DNA of 38,306 nucleotides from Hyphomicrobiales bacterium (GTDB lineage Bacteria; Pseudomonadota; Alphaproteobacteria; Rhizobiales; CAJQND01). Shown here one piece after another: positions 16,604-25,061 of this stretch. A program made the position numbers and the translations under genes. Under the pieces are notes generated by a model. It had not been told where the DNA came from. It saw only the letters and a list, made by a program, of their open reading frames with translations, and made no database searches. Within the stretch, counting starts at the first letter, position 1. Every line of letters begins with the position of its first letter. Location of the stretch: NCBI GenBank assembly GCA_028285595.1, contig JANQOW010000162.1, positions 1-38,306 of the forward strand, in the 5' to 3' direction.

Positions 16604-19118
16604 GGGCCATCGCCTCCCCGGCCAGCATGGCCTCAGCTTCGGCCAGCAGGCTTTCATCCGCCTCACCGTGAACCGGTTCCTTGCCAATCTCCAGCATGAC
16701 CGGCACCGCCAGGGGTGAGACCTGATCGAGGGATCGGTGCACGATTTTGCCCTTCACCCGCGACAACAATCCGCCGAGCCGTCGGATGTCGAGCAGGCCT
16801 GTGGCCGCATCGTCCCAGGCGGCCTGAAGCAGCAGGTGATCGGGCTCGTGCTCGCGCAGCACGTCGTAAATCAGGTCGGATGAGAAGGTCACCTGGCGGC
16901 CGGATTTCTCCTGTCCCGGATAACGCCGCTCAATCAGTCCGGCAATAATCGCGCAGTTCTTGAAGGTCCGTTTCATGAGGCTCGATTCTGCCAGCCAAGC
17001 GTCCAGGTCATCGCCCAGCATGTCTTCTTCGAAGAGCTGAGCGAGCGATAACTTGCCTGATTCGATCATCAGGCTCAAATCACGTAAGCCCCAGATCGCC
17101 ATGGCATATTCGGAGGCCACAAAGCCCATGGGCCGGGCCCTCAGCCGTTCCAGGCGCCGGGTGAGCAGCATGCCGAGGGTCTGGTGCGCCAGCCGGCCCT
17201 CAAACGGATAGCAGACCAGATAGTGTTTGTGGCCGCGCGGAAAGGTCTCCACCAGCATCTGCTCGCGCTTGGGCAAGACAGATTTGATCTGCTGCATGGT
17301 CAGCCACTCGCGCACCTGAGGCGGCAGACGGCGCCACTCGTTCGGTGTGGCCAACATGGAGCGCACCCGGTCGGCCAGATAGGTGGAGAGGGGAAACTTA
17401 CCGCCCATATAGGCAGGGATCTGCGGGTCCTCTGCGTTCGACCGGCTGGCCAGGGCGGTGAGCTCGTTCAGGCCCTCAAAGCGCAGGATCTGCCCGGCGA
17501 ACAGGAACGTATCTCCCGGAGCCAGTTGGTCGATGAAGCTCTCTTCGATCTCGCCCAGGATCTTGCCGCCACGCCCGAGAGGTTTGCGCCGCCCACGGCT
17601 CACCAGGCGCACTTTCAGCATGGCTGCTTCAACGATCGTGCCCACATTCATCCGATACTGCTGGGCAAAGCGCGGATGGCTCAGCCGCCAGAGGCCTTCC
17701 GGCGTCTGCTTGAGCTTGGCATAGCGCTCATAGGTCTTCAGGGCATAGCCGCCGGTGGAGACAAACTGCAGAGCCCGGTCAAACTGGGTGCGGGTCAGAT
17801 TGCGATAGGCAAAGGCCGAGCGGATTTCCTCAAACAGCGCGTCCGCGGTGAACGGGTCCGCGCAGGCCATGCCCAGAATGTGCTGGGCGAGCACGTCCAG
17901 CTTCAGTTCCGTGGGCGGTTCGGTGTCCTGCTGGTTGCCCTCCGCGGCCGCCTTCGCGGCCTCACACTCCAGCACCTCAAACCGGTTGGACGGCACGAGC
18001 AGAGCGGTCGAGGGTTCATCGAACCGGTGATTGGCCCGCCCGATCCTCTGCATGAGGCGGCTCGCCCCCTTCGGTGCGCCCAGGGTGATGACGAGATCAA
18101 CATCCCCCCAGTCAATGCCAAGATCCAGGGTGGAGGTGCACACCACGGCCCGCAGCTTACCCTGGGCCATGGCATTTTCCACCTTGCGCCGTTGGCCCAC
18201 GTCCAAGGAGCCATGGTGGAGGGCGATGGGCAGATCGTCCTCGTTGATTGCCCATAGCCCTTGAAACGTCAGCTCAGCTTGTGAACGCGTGTTGACGAAG
18301 ATCAGCACCATCTTGTGTTCGCCGATCGTGCGGTACACATCGCTCATGGCATAGCGCGTGGTGTGTCCCGACCAGGGGATGCGCTCTTCGGATTTCAGGA
18401 TTGAGATTTCCGGCTTGGAACCGGGTTGGCCGAGGACGAATTCAGCCAGCGCGGGGGCGGTGCGCTCTTGAGGTTGCGGCATCAGCCAGGCGCGCAAGCG
18501 ATCCGGCTCGGCGACGGTTGCCGACAGGCCGATGCGCACGGCCTCAGGCGCATGGCGCAGGATGCGGGCAAGGCACAACGAGAGCAGCGCGCCGCGCTTG
18601 GAGGGGCTGAGCGCGTGCAGCTCATCGAAGATGATGAAGCGCACGCCGGCGAAGAAATGTTCTGCATCCTTGTAGGCCAAGAGGAGGGAGATCTGCTCCG
18701 GCGTGGTCATCAGAATGTCCGGTGCATTGTGCTTTTGGCGGCTGCGTTTTGATTGCGGCGTGTCGCCGGTGCGGGTCTCCACCCGGATCGGCAGGCCCAT
18801 CTCGGCAATCGGTGCCTCCACGTTGCGTGCCACATCCACGGCCAGGGCTTTGAGCGGTGAGATGTAGAGCGTATGCGGCCCGCGCCTGGGCTGCTCAGGC
18901 TTTGTGTCGGCCGCCTTCTCGGCCGCCAGTTCGATCAAACTGGGCAAAAATCCCGCGAGGGTCTTGCCGCCGCCGGTCGGCGCGATCAGCAATGCCGAAC
19001 GCCCTGACCTCGCGTGCGCCCACAGTTCAAGCTGATGATCGCGTGGAGCCCATCCGCGCGCGCGAAACCAGCCGGTAAACGGTTCAGGGAGTGTGGGGGG
19101 ATCGAACAAATCCGCCAT
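16596..19118 (-). CDS. Ligase-associated DEXH box helicase (Lhr family)
   Basis: 840 residues from the ATG at 19118 (MADLFDPP); in-frame ATG and GTG codons at 19139 and 19148 are alternatives and no clear ribosome site decides. Motifs: Walker A APTGGGKT at 46-53, DELH at 165-168, SAT at 199-201, and motif VI QRIGRANHR at 357-365. Behind the two RecA folds comes the winged-helix and Lhr-core region, with RMNVGTIVEA and YMGGKFPLS segments. This matches the short Lhr family (Lhr-Core) of 3'-5' ssDNA translocases, linked by operon with a ligase, a nuclease and PdeM. Its stop overlaps pdeM. It is cytoplasmic and likely acts in DNA damage repair. Confidence 0.93.
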   Translation of the reverse strand: MADLFDPPTLPEPFTGWFRARGWAPRDHQLELWAHARSGRSALLIAPTGGGKTLAGFLPSLIELAAEKAADTKPEQPRRGPHTLYISPLKALAVDVARNVEAPIAEMGLPIRVETRTGDTPQSKRSRQKHNAPDILMTTPEQISLLLAYKDAEHFFAGVRFIIFDELHALSPSKRGALLSLCLARILRHAPEAVRIGLSATVAEPDRLRAWLMPQPQERTAPALAEFVLGQPGSKPEISILKSEERIPWSGHTTRYAMSDVYRTIGEHKMVLIFVNTRSQAELTFQGLWAINEDDLPIALHHGSLDVGQRRKVENAMAQGKLRAVVCTSTLDLGIDWGDVDLVITLGAPKGASRLMQRIGRANHRFDEPSTALLVPSNRFEVLECEAAKAAAEGNQQDTEPPTELKLDVLAQHILGMACADPFTADALFEEIRSAFAYRNLTRTQFDRALQFVSTGGYALKTYERYAKLKQTPEGLWRLSHPRFAQQYRMNVGTIVEAAMLKVRLVSRGRRKPLGRGGKILGEIEESFIDQLAPGDTFLFAGQILRFEGLNELTALASRSNAEDPQIPAYMGGKFPLSTYLADRVRSMLATPNEWRRLPPQVREWLTMQQIKSVLPKREQMLVETFPRGHKHYLVCYPFEGRLAHQTLGMLLTRRLERLRARPMGFVASEYAMAIWGLRDLSLMIESGKLSLAQLFEEDMLGDDLDAWLAESSLMKRTFKNCAIIAGLIERRYPGQEKSGRQVTFSSDLIYDVLREHEPDHLLLQAAWDDAATGLLDIRRLGGLLSRVKGKIVHRSLDQVSPLAVPVMLEIGKEPVHGEADESLLAEAEAMLAGEAMARA

Positions 19119-19175
19119 GGCAAGTTGGTCGCCGCGCATGGCGCCCACTATAGAAGATTGCCAGGCGAGAGGGGA

Positions 19176-20552
19176 TCAGAAATCCCGGGTTACGGTCAGG
19201 TTCACGCCATGCTCGGTGAAGTCATAGAATTCCACGTTCGAGATACCGTGGGTGAGCGTATATTCCAGCCGCGGGGCAAAGCCCTTGAAGTTCCAGTCGC
19301 GTTTGGTCACCGAACTTACAAAGGCCAGCCGTGTGTCCCGGCGCGGGGCGGTTTTGTTGGGATAGGTGCTGTCATAATAGTATTGGTGCAAGCGCGCTTC
19401 GTTGTACGTGGTGATGCCCCACGGCCATTCCCTGTAGTGGCCAAGTCCGCCATACCCGCCCCAGTACTTGTTGTGGTCGAGCTTGGAGACGCTGCGGGTC
19501 GCCCCATACAGCAGGAACAGGGCTTCTTGCGGCGCGATCCCGACGGTTGCCCGCACACTGGCGTTGAAGTCCCGGCCGTTCAGATATTTGGCGTCGTCGT
19601 AGCGTTTTTCCATGTAGTCCAAGGTGGTCCGCACGGCGACCCTTGGGGTGAGCTGTTTTTTCACGGTCAACCGCGGGCCTACCGCATGGGAATGGCCCTC
19701 GCCCCCCAACCACCTGCGGAATGAGGTGATGGCGACGCCCACCGAGTCCGGGCCATTGGTGCGGCGGACTTCCAGATTGCCGCTGAGCTGGGTGTCATCA
19801 AAATCACTGCCGGGATACTCACTGTGGGCCACTGCGCCGGCCGCGATGATCGACAGGTCCTCCGTGACCTTATAGTTGTAACTGCCGTAAAGCCCGCCTT
19901 TGAGGCCAAGGCCACTTTCTTCCTTATTGTCGATGTCCAGGGTGAACGGCCCCAGGGCTATGGTCTTGTGGCGCGAACCCTTCTTGAAATTCGTGCTGGG
20001 CGCGAGGGTCAGATAGCCGCCGAACTGCCAGGGCCGGCGCTCATCAATATGGTCCAGAAGGTTCTGGAACACTTTGCGGTTTGCATCATTCGCATTGGCT
20101 GACAAGAGCCGGTTGAGGTGATGCTTTGCAGCATCATCGTCTTCCATCTCATACAGTGTAGCCGCCAGCTCGGCGCGCACGCGGCCCAGTTCGGGCTGCT
20201 TGGCCAACATGTCCCGGTAAATCCTGACCGCTTCTTCCGGTTGCCCGCGCCGGCGCAGAATAGCGGCTTTGAAAAAGCGGGTGCGCTGCTCGGCAAACTT
20301 GCCCGTGAAGGGATACTGCGCCATCGCTTCCTCAAGACGGTCAAGTTCAAGAGCGGCAATCAGGCTGGAAAAGAAGTGCAGCTTGCGCCCTTCATCTTGG
20401 GCCCAGGCCGGTGTTTCAGGATCAACTTGGGAGGCGTTTGAGGATTTCGGCAGAGGCGGGTGCTGGGTGGCGGCGGCCGCAAAGGGTCCGGCAACGGCAA
20501 TGGCAATTACCGCTGTTGCTCCTCGCAACATTGCACGCGCACAGAATCGCAC
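19176..20552 (-). CDS. Slam-like surface lipoprotein assembly modifier (TPR plus DUF560 barrel)
   Basis: 458 residues from a GTG at 20552, with GGAG 7 bases upstream. Residues 1-27 form a signal peptide. Residues about 55-165 are helical TPR repeats (FFKAAILRRRGQPEEAVRIYRDMLAKQPELGRVRAELA). From about 175 the chain alternates as amphipathic beta strands to a terminal phenylalanine, as in outer-membrane barrels; the barrel opens with the LTLAPSTNF segment typical of DUF560. This N-TPR/C-barrel design is that of Slam proteins, which move certain lipoproteins to the cell surface (type XI secretion). The gene follows a lipoprotein gene by 77 bases on the same strand, which is the arrangement expected for Slam and its cargo. 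Identification rests on architecture and short motifs. Confidence 0.82.
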   Translation of the reverse strand: MRFCARAMLRGATAVIAIAVAGPFAAAATQHPPLPKSSNASQVDPETPAWAQDEGRKLHFFSSLIAALELDRLEEAMAQYPFTGKFAEQRTRFFKAAILRRRGQPEEAVRIYRDMLAKQPELGRVRAELAATLYEMEDDDAAKHHLNRLLSANANDANRKVFQNLLDHIDERRPWQFGGYLTLAPSTNFKKGSRHKTIALGPFTLDIDNKEESGLGLKGGLYGSYNYKVTEDLSIIAAGAVAHSEYPGSDFDDTQLSGNLEVRRTNGPDSVGVAITSFRRWLGGEGHSHAVGPRLTVKKQLTPRVAVRTTLDYMEKRYDDAKYLNGRDFNASVRATVGIAPQEALFLLYGATRSVSKLDHNKYWGGYGGLGHYREWPWGITTYNEARLHQYYYDSTYPNKTAPRRDTRLAFVSSVTKRDWNFKGFAPRLEYTLTHGISNVEFYDFTEHGVNLTVTRDF

Positions 20553-20629
20553 TCAGATCTCCAAGACCAAAACATCTCAAACTCACTGGATTGATTACGC
20601 AGACTTACAACTCAAGCGAGGACACAACG

Positions 20630-21712
20630 TTAGCGGGTCGCGCGGAAGCCTCCACGCAACAGGAGGTCGGCGCGGTTGCCGCCGCTCGGCTTGGTGCCGC
20701 TGAAGCCGATGGAACCGGCCACATCTTCCCCGTTGGGCCCATATACGCTGCCCACCACGGCGGATTTGTCGATCACGTAGCCGGGGTTGCCCTGGTTGGT
20801 GATGCGCAAAATGCCGTGGAAATCATTGTCGGTGATGACGCCTTGCATATCACCTTGAAGCGGCAAGGAAGGATGATCAGCCGGGTCGGGCGTCGTAGGC
20901 GGATTGGTGCTGTCAAACGGCACTTGGTTCCAGTTGCCCGCGTTCACGATGATGTTCGTGTCTTCCTTGTTGATGTGCTGCATGTTGGTCATGTTGCCAG
21001 TCCAGGTGGATGCAGCGAAATTCATGTTGAAGCTCATGTCGGCCGTGGTCCACCATTCGCCCGCGTGGCTGCCCTGGCCGCCTTGGGTGGATTCCCCAAA
21101 GAAACCGCCAGTGTAGGTCGCGGTCCCGCCGGGCAGGTTGGCCACGTCTGTCTTGGTGCCGTTGGCGAAGTACACAACCCACGGACCGCCGGCGCCGCGT
21201 TTGTCGGTCGTCACATAGCGCCACACATCAACGTTTGCGGTCGACGGCAGAGCCTTTTCCAGGAAGCTGTCGGTTTCTTCGTTGATGGCCCAATATTCAT
21301 TACCCAGGCCGTCATGGTCGCGCAATTCATAGGCGGCCGGGAAGGACGTGCCGTCCAGCAAGGTGCCTTGCACGGTCACTTGAACCCAATTGACGGGGCC
21401 TTCGTCGACGCCCAGATGGACACCGTTTCGGGTGTAGAAGTTGGGCGTGACCACCACGCCCACGGCGGCCACGGGAATGGCTTCTGCGGAGTTCTCAACA
21501 TTGTTGGAGGCAGAAGAAGGGCCAACCGCAAAGCCGTTGGCATTTGCGGTCACGGCTGATGGGCCGGTAGGGCTGGTCGGAGTCGTTGTTGTGGTGCCGG
21601 TTCCGGTGCCTGTACCCGTCCCTGTACCACTGCCCGACGTGGTTGCCGGTTTACATCCGGCAACCGCCAACATAAGGATCGCCGGCAAAATGTACTTCAA
21701 CTCGCCCCGCAT
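20630..21712 (-). CDS. Lipoprotein with TbpB-like C-terminal barrel, likely Slam cargo
   Basis: 360 residues from the ATG at 21712 (an AGGG lies 12 bases upstream; a GTG at 21721 is possible). The signal peptide ends in lipobox LAVAGC, with lipidated Cys20. A low-complexity linker follows: six Gly-Thr pairs at 29-40 and a Thr/Pro/Ser run to about 50. The remainder is beta-rich. Near the C-terminus VYGPNGEDVAGSIGF matches the YGP-x5-G-x-F pattern of the transferrin-binding protein B-like barrel, and a second GGFFGES motif lies mid-protein. It is expected to be anchored in the outer membrane and displayed by the downstream Slam-like protein. The ligand (metal carrier, haem or other) is not readable. 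Confidence 0.78.
   Translation of the reverse strand: MRGELKYILPAILMLAVAGCKPATTSGSGTGTGTGTGTGTTTTTPTSPTGPSAVTANANGFAVGPSSASNNVENSAEAIPVAAVGVVVTPNFYTRNGVHLGVDEGPVNWVQVTVQGTLLDGTSFPAAYELRDHDGLGNEYWAINEETDSFLEKALPSTANVDVWRYVTTDKRGAGGPWVVYFANGTKTDVANLPGGTATYTGGFFGESTQGGQGSHAGEWWTTADMSFNMNFAASTWTGNMTNMQHINKEDTNIIVNAGNWNQVPFDSTNPPTTPDPADHPSLPLQGDMQGVITDNDFHGILRITNQGNPGYVIDKSAVVGSVYGPNGEDVAGSIGFSGTKPSGGNRADLLLRGGFRATR
21593..21628 (-). repeat. Six-fold Gly-Thr hexanucleotide repeat in the lipoprotein linker
   Basis: Six consecutive GGN-ACN codon pairs encode a (GT)6 linker just after the lipidated cysteine. The third bases vary between units, so the DNA repeat is imperfect while the peptide repeat is exact. 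A change in copy number would lengthen or shorten the tether without changing frame. Confidence 0.7.
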
Positions 21713-21833
21713 AGCTTTCACGCCCTATACAAACTGACTGCCAGCGATCATGTTCGGTTAACCTTAAATTTGGGTAAATCATGGGTCCTCTAAGATGTGA
21801 TATCCAAAATTGGATGGTGGGGCAGCACAAGCC

Positions 21834-23183
21834 ATGATGGCGCAAATGCTTCCAAGCTGGCTGCGGCAGCACTCCGGTCATCGCACGGTGTTGGCGATTG
21901 CCCTGCCCATCATGGCGGCCAACGTGTCCGAACCCCTTATCGGTCTGGTCGATACGTGGGTGATCGGCCGCCTGCCCCAAGCCTACTTCATCGGCGCCGT
22001 CGCTCTGGGCGCCATGATCTTCTCTCTGGTGTTTTGGGCATTTGGATTCTTGCGGATGGGCACAGGCGGGCTCAGTGCCCAGGCCCACGGCGCAAGGGAC
22101 GATCCGGAAGTGCGGGCGGTCCTGGTGCGCGCCCTGATGATCGGAGTGGCGATCGGATTGGCGCTCATCGCCCTGTCGCCGCTGATTGAGTACGTTTCGT
22201 TTGCCTTGTTGCAGGGCTCAGACGAGGTTGAATCCTACGCCCGCATCTATTTCCAGATCCGTATTCTGTCAGCTCCTTTTGCACTCGCGAACTATGCATT
22301 CCTCGGGTGGTTCATCGGCCTTGGCCAAGCGCGCACGGCCTTCATGCTGCAATTGGTGCTGAATGTCTCCAACATGGTGTTTGACGTGGTCTTGGTGCTC
22401 GGATTTGGCATGACGGCAGATGGCGTGGCGTTGGGCACTTTGATGGCATCCGTGGTTGCGGCAGTGGCTGGCCTGTGGGCCGCCCATCGTGAGCTCAAGC
22501 GGCGCGGGGGAAGTTGGGATCTGGCCCGGGTGCTCGACCGGGTGCAGTTGCGGCGCACCTATGCGGTGAACTTCGATATTATGATCCGCTCCGTGGCCGC
22601 TGTCTTCGTGTTCGTGTTGTTCACGGCGAAATCGGCGGAAGTGGGTGATGTGATCCTTGCGGCCAACACGGTGCTGATGAACATCATGGTCTTCGGAACC
22701 CACCTGATCGACGGCTTTGCCCATTCTGCCGAGGCGCTGGTTGGCCAGGCCGTGGGGGCCAAGAGCCGCTTGAGGTTCAGGATTTACGCGGTTTTGTCGA
22801 GCCAATGGGCCTTCGTTGTGGGCGTGGTGTTCGCGCTGCTGACGTGGGCCCTGGGACCGCTGGTGATCGATGCGCTCACCGTGAACCAGGAGATCCGGGA
22901 CACAGCCCGCCTCTATCTGTGGTGGATCATCGCCGCGCCCGTTCTGGGGGTTGGCTGTTACCAACTCGACGGCATTTTCATTGGCGCCACTCAGTCAAAG
23001 GATCTGCGCAATATGATGCTGGTGAGCTTGCTGGTGTTTCTGGCCGCTTGGCAAACCCTCACCGATGTGTTTGGCAACCACGGACTTTGGGCCAGCGTCA
23101 TGCTGTTTTTGGTGGTGCGGGCGCTCACGCTTCTGGCGCGTGTGCCGGCGCTGATGCGTGAGCGCTTTCCGCTTGCTCCCTAG
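21834..23183 (+). CDS. MATE family multidrug/metabolite efflux transporter (DinF/NorM type)
   Basis: 449 residues from the ATG at 21834; an in-frame TTG at 21810 is a less likely start. Twelve hydrophobic segments can be counted, arranged as two bundles of six, as in MATE pumps. Typical marks are the opening IALPIMAANVSEPLIGLVDTWVIGRL, the FLRMGTGGLSAQAHGA loop after the second helix, and the second-half GFAHSAEALVGQAVGA. The short length and these motifs point to the DinF-like branch. It exports a drug or metabolite with H+ or Na+ coupling across the inner membrane. It diverges from the lipoprotein gene and meets arsC tail to tail, sharing a CTAG at 23180-23183. Confidence 0.93.
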   Translation: MMAQMLPSWLRQHSGHRTVLAIALPIMAANVSEPLIGLVDTWVIGRLPQAYFIGAVALGAMIFSLVFWAFGFLRMGTGGLSAQAHGARDDPEVRAVLVRALMIGVAIGLALIALSPLIEYVSFALLQGSDEVESYARIYFQIRILSAPFALANYAFLGWFIGLGQARTAFMLQLVLNVSNMVFDVVLVLGFGMTADGVALGTLMASVVAAVAGLWAAHRELKRRGGSWDLARVLDRVQLRRTYAVNFDIMIRSVAAVFVFVLFTAKSAEVGDVILAANTVLMNIMVFGTHLIDGFAHSAEALVGQAVGAKSRLRFRIYAVLSSQWAFVVGVVFALLTWALGPLVIDALTVNQEIRDTARLYLWWIIAAPVLGVGCYQLDGIFIGATQSKDLRNMMLVSLLVFLAAWQTLTDVFGNHGLWASVMLFLVVRALTLLARVPALMRERFPLAP

Positions 23184-23521
23184 AGGATGTCCAGCACGTC
23201 CTCTGGCGGCCGCCCGATCACAGCTTTGCCGTTGGCGAACACGATGGCCCGCTCGATCAGGATCGGATTGCCCGACATGGCGGCAAACAGGGTTTGATCG
23301 TCCGAGCCTTTCAGCTCCAGCTCCTTGTAGACCTTCTCGCCCTTGCGAATGAACTCCTCAGGGCCTTTGCCCAGGAGTTCGGAGAGGTCTTTGAGGTCTT
23401 GCGCAGACGGAGGCGTCTCCAGGTAATTGACGATTTCAGGTTCAATGCCTTGCTCTTGAATCAGCGCCAGTGCGCGGCGCGATTTGGAACATCTTGGATT
23501 ATGCCAAATTGTAACGGTCAT
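23180..23521 (-). CDS. arsC: ArsC-type glutaredoxin-dependent arsenate reductase family protein
   Basis: 113 residues, the usual length. The N-terminal IWHNPRCSKSRRAL carries the catalytic Cys11 of the glutaredoxin/thioredoxin-fold ArsC family, and NPILIERAIV gives the conserved Arg of the active site. The protein could reduce arsenate with glutaredoxin, but many genes of this family lie outside arsenic operons and have other or unknown substrates; no arsR, acr3 or arsB is present here. Its ATG overlaps the pyrD stop by 4 bases, so it is the last gene of a three-gene operon. Confidence 0.85.
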   Translation of the reverse strand: MTVTIWHNPRCSKSRRALALIQEQGIEPEIVNYLETPPSAQDLKDLSELLGKGPEEFIRKGEKVYKELELKGSDDQTLFAAMSGNPILIERAIVFANGKAVIGRPPEDVLDIL

Positions 23522-24582
23522 GCCTTAGCCCATTCTTTGGCGCCGGTTCCCGTCACAGCGCTGAGCGTGTCGTAACCGGAGCGTTTAAGTTGTCGAGATA
23601 AATGCTGGCCGATGTTGCGAGCCAAACCTGGCCCTTCATAAACCATGCCGCTGTAGATTTGAACCAGGCTGGCGCCGGCACGTAACTTTTCCCACGCCGC
23701 GGAACCGGAATCCACGCCGCCCACCCCGATCAGAGGGACCTTGCCCTCGGTGGCCAGGTAGAATTTCGCCAATATGTGCGTAGAAAGCTCAAACAACGGC
23801 GCCCCGGACAATCCGCCCTGCTCGCTGCGTTCCGGAGATTTAAGAGGCGGCCTGCTGATTGTGGTGTTGGAGACGATGACCCCATCAATGCCGGCACCCA
23901 ACACGACCTCTGCAATATCTTCCAGAGCTTCATCATCCAGGTCAGGCGCGATTTTCAGCACCACGGGCGGCTGCGTGTCCGCCTGAGCGCGAGCCGCCAG
24001 GACGCGCTCCAGGAGCTCTTCCAGAGCGTCCCGGTCCTGCAGTCCGCGCAGACCCGGCGTGTTGGGCGAGGACACATTGACCGTCAGATACGACGCGAGG
24101 TTTGCAAAGGTCTTCACGCCCAGCTCATAATCGGCGATCTTGTCGCTGCTGTCCTTATTGGCCCCGATGTTTACCCCGACGATGCCCGATTGGGGACGCG
24201 CCTGGAGCCGCGCCAGCGCCGCGTCATGGCCCTGGTTGTTGAAGCCAAGACGATTGATGACGGCCCTATCGGCGCTCAGCCGGAACATGCGCGGTTGCGG
24301 GTTGCCGGATTGGGCGAGGGGCGTGACCGTGCCAACCTCCGCAAAGCCGAAGCCTAAGCGCAGAATTGCATCGGGCACCTCGGCGTCCTTATCAAATCCG
24401 GCGGCAAGGCCTATGGGGTTGGGGAACGTCAGTCCGAACGCCTGCACCTGAAGCGCCGGATCCGCATGGGAAGGCTGCGCGCCGGCAACGCCGGATTTCA
24501 GTGCGGCGATCGCCAGCCCATGGGCCGTTTCGGCATCGAACAGCCGCATAAGCTTCAAGCCGACTGTGTCCAGGACGCTCAT
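23518..24582 (-). CDS. pyrD: Dihydroorotate dehydrogenase (quinone), class 2
   Basis: 354 residues. It carries an N-terminal helical part of about 45 residues that marks the membrane-associated class 2 enzymes, then the FMN-binding barrel with GLAAGFDKDAE, EVGTVTPLAQSGNPQPRMFRL, VNIGANKDS and VNVSSPNTPGLRGLQ, whose serine (S171 or S172) is the class 2 catalytic base. It oxidises dihydroorotate to orotate in pyrimidine synthesis and passes electrons to ubiquinone. The gene overlaps both neighbours (DUF952 and arsC) by 4 bases. Confidence 0.96.
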   Translation of the reverse strand: MSVLDTVGLKLMRLFDAETAHGLAIAALKSGVAGAQPSHADPALQVQAFGLTFPNPIGLAAGFDKDAEVPDAILRLGFGFAEVGTVTPLAQSGNPQPRMFRLSADRAVINRLGFNNQGHDAALARLQARPQSGIVGVNIGANKDSSDKIADYELGVKTFANLASYLTVNVSSPNTPGLRGLQDRDALEELLERVLAARAQADTQPPVVLKIAPDLDDEALEDIAEVVLGAGIDGVIVSNTTISRPPLKSPERSEQGGLSGAPLFELSTHILAKFYLATEGKVPLIGVGGVDSGSAAWEKLRAGASLVQIYSGMVYEGPGLARNIGQHLSRQLKRSGYDTLSAVTGTGAKEWAKA

Positions 24583-24926
24583 TCGCGCGCCAAGTCCGGC
24601 AGCACATGACGTCCGTCAGCCAAGGTCAATGGGTGTTCCCAGCTCACGTGCCTGAGATCCAGGTCTTCATAAAGATGAGGAAACAGCGCGCCTCCCCGGG
24701 AAACCTCCCACTTGAGGTTTGGCCCTAAGTCCGCCGTGCGTACGGCCACCAGCACCAGGTCTTCCTGGCCTGCAAAATGCTTCGCTAAGGTTTCCGTCAA
24801 TTGTGTTGCCGTGGAAAAATGGATATACCCGTCTTCCAGGTCCACAGGCGCACCTTGAAATTGGCCTTTTTGCTTGGCCTCAGCCCAGCTTTTGCGGTCG
24901 CAGACTTTAAAAATAGTGCGCTCCAT
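24579..24926 (-). CDS. DUF952 domain protein
   Basis: 115 residues, a single DUF952 domain. Family marks are the start TIFKVCDRKSW, the GYIHFSTATQLTETLAKHF segment in the middle, and the FPHLYEDLDL segment near the end. The fold is distantly related to ADP-ribosyltransferase-like/RNA 2'-phosphotransferase folds according to family descriptions, but the function is unknown. It has an AAGGAG site 5 bases before the ATG, leads the DUF952-pyrD-arsC operon, and diverges from the S24 repressor gene. Confidence 0.85.
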   Translation of the reverse strand: MERTIFKVCDRKSWAEAKQKGQFQGAPVDLEDGYIHFSTATQLTETLAKHFAGQEDLVLVAVRTADLGPNLKWEVSRGGALFPHLYEDLDLRHVSWEHPLTLADGRHVLPDLARE

Positions 24927-24993
24927 CCGGTCTCCTTACTCCGGTTGTCCGCCGCTTTCCAGTTGACTTGCATTTTTCCAACAGCAAGGCGTG

Positions 24994-25031
24994 AAACGCG
25001 TTTGTTTTCTGGTTTTTGTTTCCTATATATT
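24994..25031 (+). promoter_or_regulatory. Candidate promoter and palindromic operator of the S24 repressor gene
   Basis: TTGTTT at 25002-25007 and TATATT at 25026-25031 (18-base spacing; TATATA at 25024 gives 16) form a plausible promoter 31 bases before the ATG. A perfect palindrome AAACGCGTTT at 24994-25003 touches the -35 box. Its place suggests an operator, possibly for self-repression. The local A/T-rich stretch stands out against the GC-rich surroundings. Confidence 0.45.
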
Positions 25032-25061
25032 GCTTCAGAACCAATCAGGAGGCGCACAAGA

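Noticed and set aside
23180-23521. Arsenic resistance operon
   Set aside because: Only an ArsC-family gene is present; no arsR, arsB, acr3 or arsH lies nearby.
24797-25057. Small minus-strand gene upstream of DUF952
   Set aside because: It overlaps the DUF952 start and the intergenic promoter region in another frame, has no ribosome site, and its product shows no pattern.
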